Assembly (NCBI RefSeq): GCF_900091465.1
Contig: NZ_FMHV01000002.1
Coordinates: 7,086,406-7,150,405, forward strand
DNA length: 64,000 bases
Direction of reading: 5' to 3'
From: Micromonospora rhizosphaerae
GTDB lineage: Bacteria > Actinomycetota > Actinomycetes > Mycobacteriales > Micromonosporaceae
The position numbers and the translations under genes were made by a program. The notes below the pieces were generated by a model that saw only the letters and a list, made by a program, of their open reading frames with translations, ran no database searches and was not told where the DNA came from. Numbering within the stretch: position 1 is the first letter of the stretch; every line of letters begins with the position of its first letter. Shown piece by piece: positions 48,523 through 57,718 of this stretch.

Positions 48523-48631
48523 CGGGTGTCCCCGGCCCGGCCGCCGGGCGGCACCGCCCGGTCCGCCGTCCCGCGGGCGTACCCCGGATGGCGCAGCGGG
48601 CCGACGGCGGCCGACCCCCGGATACGACGAA

Positions 48632-48666
48632 CCGCCTGCCGGCGTCGCGTTGGCGCCGGCAGGCGG
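48632..48666. terminator. Bidirectional hairpin terminator
   Basis: CCGCCTGCCGGCG and its exact complement around a 9-base loop, between the convergent chorismate mutase gene and the peptide-importer operon. Confidence 0.85.
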
Positions 48667-48676
48667 TCCGAAACGA

Positions 48677-49690
48677 TCACACCTCGTGGGCGGCGACGAT
48701 CTCCCGCTTCTCCGCGAAGTGGCAGGCGCTCGGGTGGTCCGAGCCCCGCCGGATCTGCAGCAGCGGCACCTCCTGGGCGCAGATGTCCTGCGCCTTCCAG
48801 CACCGGGTGCGGAACCGGCAGCCCGAGGGCGGGCTCACCGGGGAGGGGACGTCACCGGTGAGGCGGATGATCGCCTTGTTATCCCGCACGGTCGGGTCCG
48901 GCACCGGCACCGCCGAGAGCAGCGCCTGGGTGTACGGGTGGGTCGGCCGCTCGTAGATCTCGTCCTCGGTGCCGACCTCCACCATCTTGCCCAGGTACAT
49001 CACCGCGACCCGGTCGGAGAGGTGGCGCACGACCGACAGGTCGTGGGCGATGAAGACGTACGACAGGCCGAACTCGTTCTGGAGCTTCTCCAGCAGGTTC
49101 ATCACCTGCGCCTGGATCGACACGTCCAGGGCCGAGACCGGCTCGTCGCAGACGATGATCTCGGGCCGCAGGGCGAGCGCCCGGGCGATGCCGATGCGCT
49201 GCCGCTGACCGCCGGAGAACTGGTGCGGGTACCGGTTGATGTGCTCCGGGTTGAGGCCGACCAGGTCGAGCAGCTCCTTGACCTTGCTCCGGCGGCTGCC
49301 CCTCGGGGCCACCTCGGGGTGGATCTCGAAGGGCTCGCCGATCAGGTCACCGACCGTCATCCGCGGGTTCAGCGAGGTGTACGGGTCCTGCATCACCAGC
49401 TGGATCTGCCGGCGCAGTCGCCGCAGCGCCCCGCCGGAGAGCTTGGAGATGTCCTGCCCCTTGTAGAACACACTGCCGCTGGTCGGCTTCTCCAGGCTCA
49501 TCAGGACCCGGGCCAGCGTCGACTTGCCGCAGCCCGACTCGCCCACCACGCCGAGGGTCTCGCCGGCCTTCAGGTCGAAGGAGACGCCGTCGACCGCCTT
49601 GACCTGACCGATGGTCTTCTTGAACACGATCCCGCGGGTGACGGGGTAGTGCTTGACCAGGTCACGGACCTCGATGATGTTCTCAGTCAC
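48677..49690 (-). CDS. Oligopeptide ABC importer ATPase (OppF/DppF)
   Basis: 337 residues, GTG start overlapping the previous gene by 8 bases. Walker [10 protein letters not shown], signature [10 protein letters not shown], Walker [13 protein letters not shown], and the C-terminal Cys-rich oligopeptide domain ([22 protein letters not shown]). Last gene of a five-gene importer operon. Closely related to the orphan ATPase near 21.3 kb. Confidence 0.95.
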   Translation of the reverse strand: MTENIIEVRDLVKHYPVTRGIVFKKTIGQVKAVDGVSFDLKAGETLGVVGESGCGKSTLARVLMSLEKPTSGSVFYKGQDISKLSGGALRRLRRQIQLVMQDPYTSLNPRMTVGDLIGEPFEIHPEVAPRGSRRSKVKELLDLVGLNPEHINRYPHQFSGGQRQRIGIARALALRPEIIVCDEPVSALDVSIQAQVMNLLEKLQNEFGLSYVFIAHDLSVVRHLSDRVAVMYLGKMVEVGTEDEIYERPTHPYTQALLSAVPVPDPTVRDNKAIIRLTGDVPSPVSPPSGCRFRTRCWKAQDICAQEVPLLQIRRGSDHPSACHFAEKREIVAAHEV

Positions 49691-50726
49691 GGTTCACGAG
49701 CTCCTCGGCGAAGTGGCAGGCGCTGGCCCGACCGCGGCCGATCTGCAGCAGCGGGGGCAACTTCTCCCGGCACACCGGCTGCGCCATCGGGCAGCGCGGG
49801 TTGAACGGGCAGCCCGTCGGGATGTTCATCAGGTTCGGCGGGAGGCCCTTGATGGTGCGGAGCTCCTGCCCCTTCTCGTCCAACCGCGGGATCGAGTTGA
49901 GCAGGCCGAGGGTGTACGGGTGCGCCGGCTTGGCGTACAGGTCGTACACGTCGGCTTCCTCGACGATCCGGCCGGCGTACATGACCGCGATCCGGTCCGC
50001 GACGTCGGCGACCACGCCGAGGTCGTGGGTGATCAGGATCATGCCCATCCGCCGCTCTCGCTGGAGCTCGCCGAGCAGGTCCATGATCTGGGCCTGCACG
50101 GTCACGTCCAGCGCGGTGGTCGGCTCGTCCGCGATCAGCACCTCCGGGTCGAGCGCCAGCGACATCGCGATCATCGCGCGCTGCCGCATACCGCCGGAGA
50201 ACTGGTGCGGGTAGTTGCTGTACCGACCCTTGGCGTTCGGGATCTTGACCTGGTCGAGCATCTCGATCGCGCGCTTCTTGGCGTCCGCGCGGCTCAGGCC
50301 ACGCCGGACCCGGAACTGCTCGGCGATCTGGAACCCGACGGTGAAGACCGGGTTCAGCGCGGAGAGCGAGTCCTGGAAGATCATCGCGATGCCCTCGCCG
50401 CGGATGCGGCGGCGCTCCTCGGCGGACATCTTGAGCATGTCCCTGCCGTGGAAGCGGACCTGGCCACCGGTGACGAAGCCCGGCGGGGTGTCCAGGATGC
50501 CCATGATGGTCTGCGCGGTGACGCTCTTGCCGGAGCCGGACTCGCCGAGCACGGCGAGGGTCTCCCCCGCGTCGACGTGGTAGGTGACTCCGTTGATGAC
50601 CTTGGCGACGCCGTCCCGGGTGCGGAACTCCACGCGCAGGTCGTCGACCTCGAGCAGCCGGCCGGAGGGGCGACCGGAGCCACCAAAGCCCGGCGCGGAC
50701 TGCTCGGACACGAGAATGTCGGACAA
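49683..50726 (-). CDS. Oligopeptide ABC importer ATPase (OppD/DppD)
   Basis: 347 residues. Walker A GESGSGKSV, signature FSGGMRQRAMIAMSLALDPEVLIADEPTTALDVT including Walker B. C-terminal oligopeptide domain with CPFNPRCPMAQPVC and ACHFAEE. Pairs with the OppF subunit to energise peptide uptake. Confidence 0.95.
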   Translation of the reverse strand: MSDILVSEQSAPGFGGSGRPSGRLLEVDDLRVEFRTRDGVAKVINGVTYHVDAGETLAVLGESGSGKSVTAQTIMGILDTPPGFVTGGQVRFHGRDMLKMSAEERRRIRGEGIAMIFQDSLSALNPVFTVGFQIAEQFRVRRGLSRADAKKRAIEMLDQVKIPNAKGRYSNYPHQFSGGMRQRAMIAMSLALDPEVLIADEPTTALDVTVQAQIMDLLGELQRERRMGMILITHDLGVVADVADRIAVMYAGRIVEEADVYDLYAKPAHPYTLGLLNSIPRLDEKGQELRTIKGLPPNLMNIPTGCPFNPRCPMAQPVCREKLPPLLQIGRGRASACHFAEELVNRD

Positions 50727-50737
50727 CTCAGTCTCCC

Positions 50738-51715
50738 CTAGCGGAGTTTCGGATCGAGGGCCTCGCGGACCGCCTCGCCCAGCATCACGAAGCTCAGCAC
50801 GGCAGTGACGAGGAACGCGGCGGGGAAGAAGAGCAGATTGGGCGCGACCCGGATGTAGTTCTGCGCCTCACTGATCATGATGCCCCACGAGACCACCGGG
50901 CTCTTCAGGCCGACGCCCAGGAACGACAGAGTGGCCTCGGCGCCGATGAAGGAGCCGACCATGATCGTCCCGTAGACCAGCAGCGGCGCCAGGCAGTTCG
51001 GCAGCAGGTGCTTGAGGATGATCCGGCCGGTGCCCGCACCGAGCGCCCGGGCCGCGACGATGTAGTCGGCCTCCTTGGTGGCCAGCACCGAGGAGCGCAT
51101 CAGCCGCATCACGACCGGCCAGCTGAGCACCACGAGGGAGGCGGTGACCAGGCCCATGATCTCCCACTTGCTGTTGCTGGTGCCCGACCCGTTGAAGGTG
51201 GTCAGGATGACGATGGCACCGAGCACGAACGGCAGGCCGAAGAAGACGTCCGCTACCCGCGAGAGGAGCGAGTCCAGCCAGCCGCCGCGGTAACCGGCGA
51301 TGATGCCCATCGTCCCGCCGATCAGCAGGGTGCCGATCACGGAAAGCAGCGCCACGACGATCGAGGCGCGGGCGCCGTAGATCACCCGGGCGTAGACGTC
51401 CCGGCCCTGCACGTCGTACCCGAACCAGGCGTGGGCTGACGGCTTGTTCAGGCTCCGCGACAGCTGGCCGTTGACCGCGTCGCCGGAGGTGAAGAGCGAC
51501 GGAAACGCGGCCATGAGGACGAAGACCACGATGAACGCAGCGGAGATCCAGAACAGCGGCTTGCGGCGCAGGTCTCGCCACGCGTCGCCGAGCAGGCCGC
51601 GCGGCTTCTCCCGGCGGGCGTTCTCCGGCAGGCCGGCGTTGGTCGGAGCGCCGATCTCGGTCGGCTGCTCGGGACGGGGGGTGCTGACAAGCGATGCGGC
51701 ACTCGGGTCACTCAT
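50738..51715 (-). CDS. Oligopeptide ABC importer permease (OppC/DppC)
   Basis: 325 residues. The cytoplasmic N-terminus contains the OppC motif GLLGDAWRDLRRKPLFWISAAFIVVF. The EAA loop region (AARALGAGTGRIILKHLLPNCLAPLLV) contacts the ATPases. Six membrane segments. Overlaps the partner permease by 8 bases. Confidence 0.95.
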   Translation of the reverse strand: MSDPSAASLVSTPRPEQPTEIGAPTNAGLPENARREKPRGLLGDAWRDLRRKPLFWISAAFIVVFVLMAAFPSLFTSGDAVNGQLSRSLNKPSAHAWFGYDVQGRDVYARVIYGARASIVVALLSVIGTLLIGGTMGIIAGYRGGWLDSLLSRVADVFFGLPFVLGAIVILTTFNGSGTSNSKWEIMGLVTASLVVLSWPVVMRLMRSSVLATKEADYIVAARALGAGTGRIILKHLLPNCLAPLLVYGTIMVGSFIGAEATLSFLGVGLKSPVVSWGIMISEAQNYIRVAPNLLFFPAAFLVTAVLSFVMLGEAVREALDPKLR

Positions 51716-52634
51716 AGCGGATCCTCGGGTCCAGGGCGGCGTAGAGCAGGTCGACCAACAGGTTCATCAGCAGGTAGACCAGCACGAGCACCACCACGAT
51801 GGAGACAACGGTAGCGCTCTCCTTGGTGACGATCGACCGGTAGACCTGGCGACCGATGCCGTTGATCTGGAAGATGCCCTCGGTGACGATGGCGCCGCCC
51901 ATCAGCGCGCCGAGGTCGGTGCCGAGCAGCGTGACCACCGGGATCAGCGAGTTGCGCAGCAGGTGCACGCCCACCACCCGGCGCATCGGCAGGCCCTTGG
52001 CGATGGCGGTACGGACGTAGTCGGCGCGGCGGTTCTCCGCGATGCTGGTCCGCGCCACCCGGGCGATGTACGCCATCGAGGCGCTACCCAGCACGAAGCC
52101 GGGGATGATCAACTCGGAGAGCGGCATCTCGCTGGAGACGGTCGGCTTGACGATCTGCCACTGCACACCGAACAGCCACTGGAGCACGAAGCCCACGACG
52201 AAGACCGGCAGCGCGATCAGGAAAAGCGTCGAGACCAGCACCAGGTTGTCGAGGAAACCGTTGCGACGCAGGCCGGTCAGCACACCGGCGCTGAGGCCGA
52301 TGACCGCCTCGATGGTGAGGGCGACCACGGCCAGCTTCAGCGTGTTCGGGTAGGCGGTCAGGATGATGTCATTGATCGACCGTCCGCTGAACGTCTCGCC
52401 GAAGTCGCCCTGCAGGAGGTTCTTCATGTACATCGCGTACTGCACGAAGATGCTCTGATCGAGGTGGTACTTCTCGGTCATGAACGCGATGTAGGTGTCC
52501 GGGCAGCGCCGCTCGCCGCACTTGCCGGCGAACGGATCACCGGGGACGGCCCAGACCAGCGCGTAGATCATGAACGTGGTGCCAATGAAGACTGGCACGA
52601 GTTGAAGTAGCCGCCTCAACAGATAACGGCCCAT
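51708..52634 (-). CDS. Oligopeptide ABC importer permease (OppB/DppB)
   Basis: 308 residues from ATG 52634, where GGAGGA lies 6 bases upstream and MGRYLLRRLLQLVPVFIGTTFMIYALVWAVPGDPF matches the OppB N-terminus. EAA loop TAIAKGLPMRRVVGVHLLRNSLIPVVTLLGTDLG. The external loop after the first membrane segment has two Cys (GKCGERRCPD), uncommon in this family. Separated from the binding-protein gene by a terminator. Confidence 0.94.
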   Translation of the reverse strand: MGRYLLRRLLQLVPVFIGTTFMIYALVWAVPGDPFAGKCGERRCPDTYIAFMTEKYHLDQSIFVQYAMYMKNLLQGDFGETFSGRSINDIILTAYPNTLKLAVVALTIEAVIGLSAGVLTGLRRNGFLDNLVLVSTLFLIALPVFVVGFVLQWLFGVQWQIVKPTVSSEMPLSELIIPGFVLGSASMAYIARVARTSIAENRRADYVRTAIAKGLPMRRVVGVHLLRNSLIPVVTLLGTDLGALMGGAIVTEGIFQINGIGRQVYRSIVTKESATVVSIVVVLVLVYLLMNLLVDLLYAALDPRIRYE

Positions 52635-52727
52635 GGGGTGGTCCTCCAGACAGGGTGCGCGTCGGACGGCCGACGCGACGGCGGTCATGTGCGAGTGTGA
52701 GTGCTGTAACACCCGCTCGCGGAACGG

Positions 52728-52769
52728 CCCCGGGTCGGGCCCACCGGATTTGGCGAGCCCGACCCGGGG
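52728..52769 (-). terminator. Intra-operon hairpin after the peptide-binding protein gene
   Basis: CCCCGGGTCGGGC and its exact complement, 13 bp, loop 16 bases, flanked by further complementary bases GAACGG/CCGTTC. It starts 16 bases past the binding-protein stop and 94 bases before the permease start, so it should lower transcription of the membrane genes relative to the binding protein. Confidence 0.8.
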
Positions 52770-52784
52770 GTCAGACCGTTCGGA

Positions 52785-54425
52785 TCAGAGCTCGACCGAG
52801 GAGAGGTCCAGCTCGCCGACGTTGTTCAGTTCCATCTTCTTGATCTTCTCGGAGTGGCCGGACTGCTGGCCGTAGTAGTAGATCGGGATGGTGGGAACGT
52901 CCTCGTCGATCTTCTTCAGCACCTCGGCGAACTTCTGGTGCGAAGCCTCGAGGCTGGGGGCGCCGCTGGCCTCCTTGGCCAGAGCGTCGACCTGCGCGTT
53001 GCTGTAGAGGCCGTCGTTCGAGGAGCCGCCCGTGACGTAGAGCGGGTTCACCCAGTTCTCGATGTCCGGGTAGTCCTGCTGCCACGCGGCGCGGTACAGG
53101 CCCTTCATCTTGTGGGCGTTGATGTTCTGCCGGAACACCGCGAAGGTCGGCACACCCTCGGCCCGGGCGTTGATGCCCAGGTTGGTCTTCACCTGCTGGG
53201 CGACGGCCTCCATCCAGTCCTTGTGGCTGGAGTCGGCGTTGTAGTAGAAGACCATCTCGCCCTGGAAGCCACCGGCCTCCTGGAGCAGCTGCTTGGCCTG
53301 CGCCGCGTCGAACTTGCAGACGGTGCAGTTGCCCGGCTCGGCGCCCGGGGTGAGCGGGTTCGCCCAGCTGTCAGCCGGCTTGCGGGTACCGAAGAAGATC
53401 TTCTCGGAGATCTCCTGCCGGTTGATCGCCAGCGAGACCGCCTTGCGCAGCTTCGCGTTCTGGAAGCGCTTGTCGTACATCGGGAACGCGATGAACGCGG
53501 TCGACGGGGTGGTGGCCGACATGGCCCGGTCGCCCAGGTCGCTCTTCCACTTGTCGCCGGCGAGCGCCGAGGTGGGGACCGTCTCCATGAAGTCCAGGTT
53601 GCCGGCGAGCAGGTCGCTGTAGGCGGCGTTCTCGTCCTGGTACAGCTTGTAGGTGACGTCCTTGATCTTCAGCTTGTCGCGCAGGTTGTAGTCGTCGAAG
53701 CGCGTCAGCTTGATCTGGACGTTGTCCTCCCAGGAAACGAACTTCACCGGGCCGTTGCCGATCGGGTTCTTACCGAACTCCTCGGGCTTCATGGTGAAGA
53801 ACTTGTCCGGCAGCGGCATGAAGGCGCTGTAGCCGAGCTTGGTCGGGAAGACCGCGGTCGGCGCGCCGAGGGTGACCTCGAAGGTCTGGTCGTCGACGAC
53901 CTTCAGACCGGACATCTTGTCGGCCTTCGGAGTCGGGGCCTTCTGCGGGCCCTCGCCGTCCGGGTCCTCGGTGGCGACGTCGCCGTAGCCCTGGATGTCG
54001 GCGAAGAAGCTGCCGTTCGCGGCGCCGTTCGGCGAGTACGCGGCCCAGTTCCAGGCGTCGACGAAGTTCTTCGACTTCACCTCGGTACCGTCGTGGAACT
54101 TGGTACCCTTCTTGATCTTGATGGTGAAGACCTTCGAGTCCTTGGTGTCGATGGACTCCGCCAGCGCGTTCTGCGGCGCGCCACCGTTGTTCGGGTACTC
54201 GACCAGGCCGGTCCACAGCGAGTCGACGATCTTGCCGCCACCGGTCTCGGTGGTGTTCGCCGGAACCAGCGGGTTCTCCGGCTGGACGCCGTGAATGGTG
54301 ATCGCGCCATCCTTGGTGGCGCCGGCGTCGCCGCCGCCGCCATCGCTCTTCGAGCAACCGGTGGCGACCAGCGCGGCGGCAACGCCGACCGCGAGGGCGC
54401 CAGTCGCCCGCTTCGAGACTCTCAT
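52785..54425 (-). CDS. Peptide-binding lipoprotein of the ABC importer (family 5)
   Basis: 546 residues. Signal peptide with lipobox VATGC (Cys at about 24), then a Gly/Ser linker and the SBP_bac_5 fold: ENPLVPANTTETGGGKIVDSLWTGLVEY, the family signature KGTKFHDGTEVKSKNFVDAWNW near residue 105, and AVSLAINRQEISEKIFFG. Captures oligopeptides outside the membrane for the OppBCDF subunits. AGGAGG precedes the ATG. Confidence 0.95.
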   Translation of the reverse strand: MRVSKRATGALAVGVAAALVATGCSKSDGGGGDAGATKDGAITIHGVQPENPLVPANTTETGGGKIVDSLWTGLVEYPNNGGAPQNALAESIDTKDSKVFTIKIKKGTKFHDGTEVKSKNFVDAWNWAAYSPNGAANGSFFADIQGYGDVATEDPDGEGPQKAPTPKADKMSGLKVVDDQTFEVTLGAPTAVFPTKLGYSAFMPLPDKFFTMKPEEFGKNPIGNGPVKFVSWEDNVQIKLTRFDDYNLRDKLKIKDVTYKLYQDENAAYSDLLAGNLDFMETVPTSALAGDKWKSDLGDRAMSATTPSTAFIAFPMYDKRFQNAKLRKAVSLAINRQEISEKIFFGTRKPADSWANPLTPGAEPGNCTVCKFDAAQAKQLLQEAGGFQGEMVFYYNADSSHKDWMEAVAQQVKTNLGINARAEGVPTFAVFRQNINAHKMKGLYRAAWQQDYPDIENWVNPLYVTGGSSNDGLYSNAQVDALAKEASGAPSLEASHQKFAEVLKKIDEDVPTIPIYYYGQQSGHSEKIKKMELNNVGELDLSSVEL

Positions 54426-54854
54426 TCCGAGGGGCCTCCTCTTTCTGACCTGGTTCCGTCGTGGGTTTCACGCACGTCTTGGGGGTGACGCCGCCGCCGA
54501 CCCGAACCACAGGTCGACGGTTTACCGCAGAGGAAATCGGGACACCCCAGGGGTACCGATCCGCCGGGCGCCCCACCCGTCGGAGGCGACACCACGCAGG
54601 GTCAGCGGCCACGATCAGCCACGGAGGAGTGGCGTTACGTGGTCGGCGTGCCGACGAGGTGCCCCACACCGGGGGCGGGGTGCTGCAACTGTGACACTCA
54701 CCGGCCCTTTCCGTGAAGGTGCCGTTATCAAGCCGTTAGTTGGCCGCCACGTTGCCGATACTTGAGAAAAGATCACGAAAGGGCCCAGTCGTACCCCTCT
54801 GAACAGGTAGATCAGGACGATAGCGGGCGGAGAAGACCCGTAGGCTCACGCTCT
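54426..54854. other. Divergent promoter region
   Basis: About 430 bases between the binding-protein gene and the PIG-L gene. The PIG-L side has TAGGCT (54841-54846) 8 bases before its GTG, fitting a leaderless start. On the other side a Shine-Dalgarno AGGAGG lies next to the lipoprotein start, but I could not place a clear promoter. No gene is seen. Confidence 0.5.
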
Positions 54855-55589
54855 GTGAGCTTCCCCTCTTCTTCTCCGGTGCTACCGGACGTCCGTCGCA
54901 CGCTGGCCGTATTTGCCCATCCGGATGATGTCGACTACGGCTGTGCGGGCACCATCGCCGGCTGGGTGGAGGAGGGCGTCGAGGTCGCGTACCTGATCGT
55001 CACCCGCGGCGCCTCCGGCGGCTTCGACGAAACCCCGCGAGAGGAGATGCCCTGGCTGCGCGAGGCGGAGCAGCGAGCCGCGGCCGCCGCGGTCGGGGTG
55101 CGCCGGGTCGACTTCCTCGAGGACCACCCGGACGGGCTCCTCAGCCCCACCCCCGCGCTGCGCCGGGACATCACCGCGGCGATCCGGCGGATCCGACCCG
55201 ACCGCGTGCTGACCAGCTCGCCGCTGCGCCGCTGGGAACACCTCACCGGCCCGAGCCACCCCGACCACCTGGCGGTCGGCGAGGCCACCACCTGCGCGGT
55301 CTACCCGGACGCGCGCAACCGCTTCGCCTTCCCGGAACTGCTGGCCGAAGGGTTGACGCCGTGGGTGGTCCGGGAGATCTGGTACGCCGGCGGCCCCGCG
55401 CCGGACCACGCGGTCGACGTCACGGAGCAGTACGACCGCAAGGTCGCCGCCATGCGGGCGCACCGGTCGCAGACCGCGCACATGGACGTCGAGACCTGGG
55501 TGCGCGACCGGCTCGGCACGGTGGCCGAGAACGCCGGCCTGCCCGCCGGCCGGATGGCCGAGGCGTTCACCGTGCTGCGCACCGAGTGA
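54855..55589 (+). CDS. PIG-L family deacetylase
   Basis: 244 residues. The zinc motif reads AHPDDVDYGCAGTIA (about 20-34), with Val-Asp where most members have Glu, as in a subgroup of actinobacterial PIG-L proteins. A second zinc motif is PSHPDHLAVGEA (about 135). Family members deacetylate N-acetyl-glucosamine conjugates such as mycothiol precursors; the substrate here is unknown. GTG start, probably leaderless. Confidence 0.9.
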   Translation: MSFPSSSPVLPDVRRTLAVFAHPDDVDYGCAGTIAGWVEEGVEVAYLIVTRGASGGFDETPREEMPWLREAEQRAAAAAVGVRRVDFLEDHPDGLLSPTPALRRDITAAIRRIRPDRVLTSSPLRRWEHLTGPSHPDHLAVGEATTCAVYPDARNRFAFPELLAEGLTPWVVREIWYAGGPAPDHAVDVTEQYDRKVAAMRAHRSQTAHMDVETWVRDRLGTVAENAGLPAGRMAEAFTVLRTE

Positions 55590-55598
55590 CCGGACGGA

Positions 55599-56285
55599 TC
55601 ACACCAGGCGGCGGTCCGCCGCCCACCGGGACAGCTCGTACCGGTTGGACATCTGAAGCTTGCGCAGCACGTTCGACACATGCGTCTCGACCGTCTTGAT
55701 CGAGATGAACAGCTCCTTGGCGATCTCCTTGTACGCGTACCCCCGGGCGAGCAGCCGGAGCACCTCGCGCTCGCGGTTAGTGAGCTGGTCCAGCTCCGGG
55801 TCGGCGACCGGCGCGTCCGGCCGGGCCGCGAACGCGTCCAGCACGAAGCCGGCCAGCCGCGGGCTGAACACCGCGTCGCCCTCGGCCACCCGACGGATCG
55901 CGTCGGTGAGCTCGTCGGGCGAGATGGTCTTGGTGACGTACCCTCGGGCCCCGGCCCGGATCAGCCCGATCACGTCCTCGGCGGCGTCCGAGACGCTCAG
56001 CGCCAGGAACCGCACCTGCGGGTGGCTACGCCGCATCGCGTCCAGCACCGCCCGGCCGCCCCCGTCCGGCATGTGCACGTCGAGCAGCACCACGTCCGGC
56101 TGAGTGGCCGCGATCCGGCTGACCGCCTCGGCCACCGTACTCGCCTCGCCCACCACCTCGACGCGGCCGCCGAGCTCGGCCCGGACCCCGGCCCGGAACA
56201 TGGCGTGGTCGTCGACGAGGAACACCCGCAGCCGCCCGTCCCGGGCCTGCGCCCCCTCGTCCGGTCCGTGCTCGGCCATGATCAT
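55599..56285 (-). CDS. NarL/LuxR-type response regulator (LiaR-like)
   Basis: 228 residues. Receiver: RVFLVDDHAMFRAGVRAEL, phospho-acceptor in DVVLLDVHMPDGGG (about 66), Lys in GYVTKTISPDEL. C-terminal LuxR HTH: LTNREREVLRLLARGYAYKEIAKELFISIKTVETHVSNVLRKLQ. ATG 56285 overlaps the kinase stop (ATGA), so the two are co-translated; ATG 56279 is an alternative. Confidence 0.94.
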   Translation of the reverse strand: MIMAEHGPDEGAQARDGRLRVFLVDDHAMFRAGVRAELGGRVEVVGEASTVAEAVSRIAATQPDVVLLDVHMPDGGGRAVLDAMRRSHPQVRFLALSVSDAAEDVIGLIRAGARGYVTKTISPDELTDAIRRVAEGDAVFSPRLAGFVLDAFAARPDAPVADPELDQLTNREREVLRLLARGYAYKEIAKELFISIKTVETHVSNVLRKLQMSNRYELSRWAADRRLV

Positions 56286-57601
56286 CTGTCCCTTTCCGTC
56301 GTGGAGCCGGTCCCGTTGATCGGCATGATCAACCGAACCTCGGTCCCCTCCCCCGGCCCGGAGCGGATCTCCGCCCGGCCGCCGTGCCGCTTCATCCGCC
56401 CGATGATCGACCCTCGGACGCCGTGCCGGTGATCCTCCACGGTATCCGGGTCGAAGCCCTTCCCCCGGTCCCGTACGAAGGCGCTGACCTGGTCCGGCTC
56501 CACCTCCGCGTAGAGCGACACGGTCTGCACCCCGGCGTGCCGGGCAGCGTTCACCAGCGCCTCCCGGGCGGCGGCGACGAGCGCGCCGACCCGCTCGTCC
56601 GTCTCCCGGTCGCCGACCACCACCGCCTCCACGGTGATGGCGAAGGTGTCCTCCACCTCGGCGGCGGCCTGCTCCAATGCGGCGGCGAAGCGCTCGGCCG
56701 GCGAGGCGGTCGGCTTGTAGAGCCAGTTCCGCAGCGACCGCTCCTGGCCCCGGGCCAACCGCTGCACCGTCTTGACGTCGCCGGCGTTGCGCTGGATCAG
56801 GGCCAGGGTGTGGAGCACCTGGTCGTGCACCATGGCGGCCAGTTCGGCGCGTTCCTGCTCCCGGATGCGCCCCTCCCGCTCGGAGCGGAGCTGGTTCCAC
56901 GTCCGCCAGAGCACCGGCGCCGCCACCACACCGACCCCGGCCAACCCGACCAGCGCGAAGATCACCCCGTTGATCACCGCGTCGAAGTTCTGCGTCGGTG
57001 AGTAGACCGCCGCCACCCCGATGATGCCGACGGCGACGAGCACCCCGCCGCCGATGAAGCGGAGCACGAAGGCGCGGCGGTCGCTCTCCTCGACCACGGC
57101 GCCGAGCCAGGGCACCGGCATCGACTCGCCCCACTGCCGGCGGCGCTCGGGGGCGGACTGGTGCCAGATGACTCCGGCGCCCACCGCGATGATCGCGACC
57201 AGCCACCCGGCGGTGCCGGCCGCGCCCACCGAATCGAAGACCATGACCTGGGTCAACAGCACGCCCAGCCCGATCGCCACGAACGGCAGGAGCTGCGCGA
57301 TGTCCCGCCGGGGCGGGACGGCGGTGTCGCCGGGGCGCAGCGGGACCACCGCCCAGAAGGCCGCGTAGAGCAGCAGGCCGAGGCCGCTCAGCCCGAGCAG
57401 GACCATGAAGGCCACCCGGACCCGGACCACCGAGATGCCCAGGTGGTCGGCGATGCCGGCGGCCACCCCGGCGGCCAACCGGTGCTCGGGGGCCCGGTAG
57501 AGGCGGGGTGGTGGCGGAGTCACGGTGCTGCTGATCGGAGGCTCCCGGGTGAGGAAACGAGGGTGCGGGCCGGTCCCGGCCGGCGCCGATTCGATCGTCA
57601 C
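56282..57601 (-). CDS. PspC-domain sensor histidine kinase (LiaS-like)
   Basis: 439 residues, GTG start. An N-terminal PspC domain is at residues 30-90 (LYRAPEHRLAAGVAAGIADHLGISVVRVRVAFMVLLGLSGLGLLLYAAFW). Four more membrane segments follow, then a HisKA_3 region with the phospho-His in AELAAMVHDQVLHTLALIQRN and an ATPase domain (AREALVNAARHAGV, RDRGKGFDPDTV, GSIIGRMKRHGG). PspC domains link such kinases to envelope stress. Divergent from a second PspC gene. Confidence 0.93.
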   Translation of the reverse strand: MTIESAPAGTGPHPRFLTREPPISSTVTPPPPRLYRAPEHRLAAGVAAGIADHLGISVVRVRVAFMVLLGLSGLGLLLYAAFWAVVPLRPGDTAVPPRRDIAQLLPFVAIGLGVLLTQVMVFDSVGAAGTAGWLVAIIAVGAGVIWHQSAPERRRQWGESMPVPWLGAVVEESDRRAFVLRFIGGGVLVAVGIIGVAAVYSPTQNFDAVINGVIFALVGLAGVGVVAAPVLWRTWNQLRSEREGRIREQERAELAAMVHDQVLHTLALIQRNAGDVKTVQRLARGQERSLRNWLYKPTASPAERFAAALEQAAAEVEDTFAITVEAVVVGDRETDERVGALVAAAREALVNAARHAGVQTVSLYAEVEPDQVSAFVRDRGKGFDPDTVEDHRHGVRGSIIGRMKRHGGRAEIRSGPGEGTEVRLIMPINGTGSTTERDR

Positions 57602-57718
57602 ACGTCCGGACGCCTCCGGACCACGGGGACGCCCCCGACATCCGGGCCTCGGGATCTCAGGGTGGGGTCAGGGTCGGGTCCGGAGGACGATCGGACGGCC
57701 GCGGAGCAGGATCGGAGC

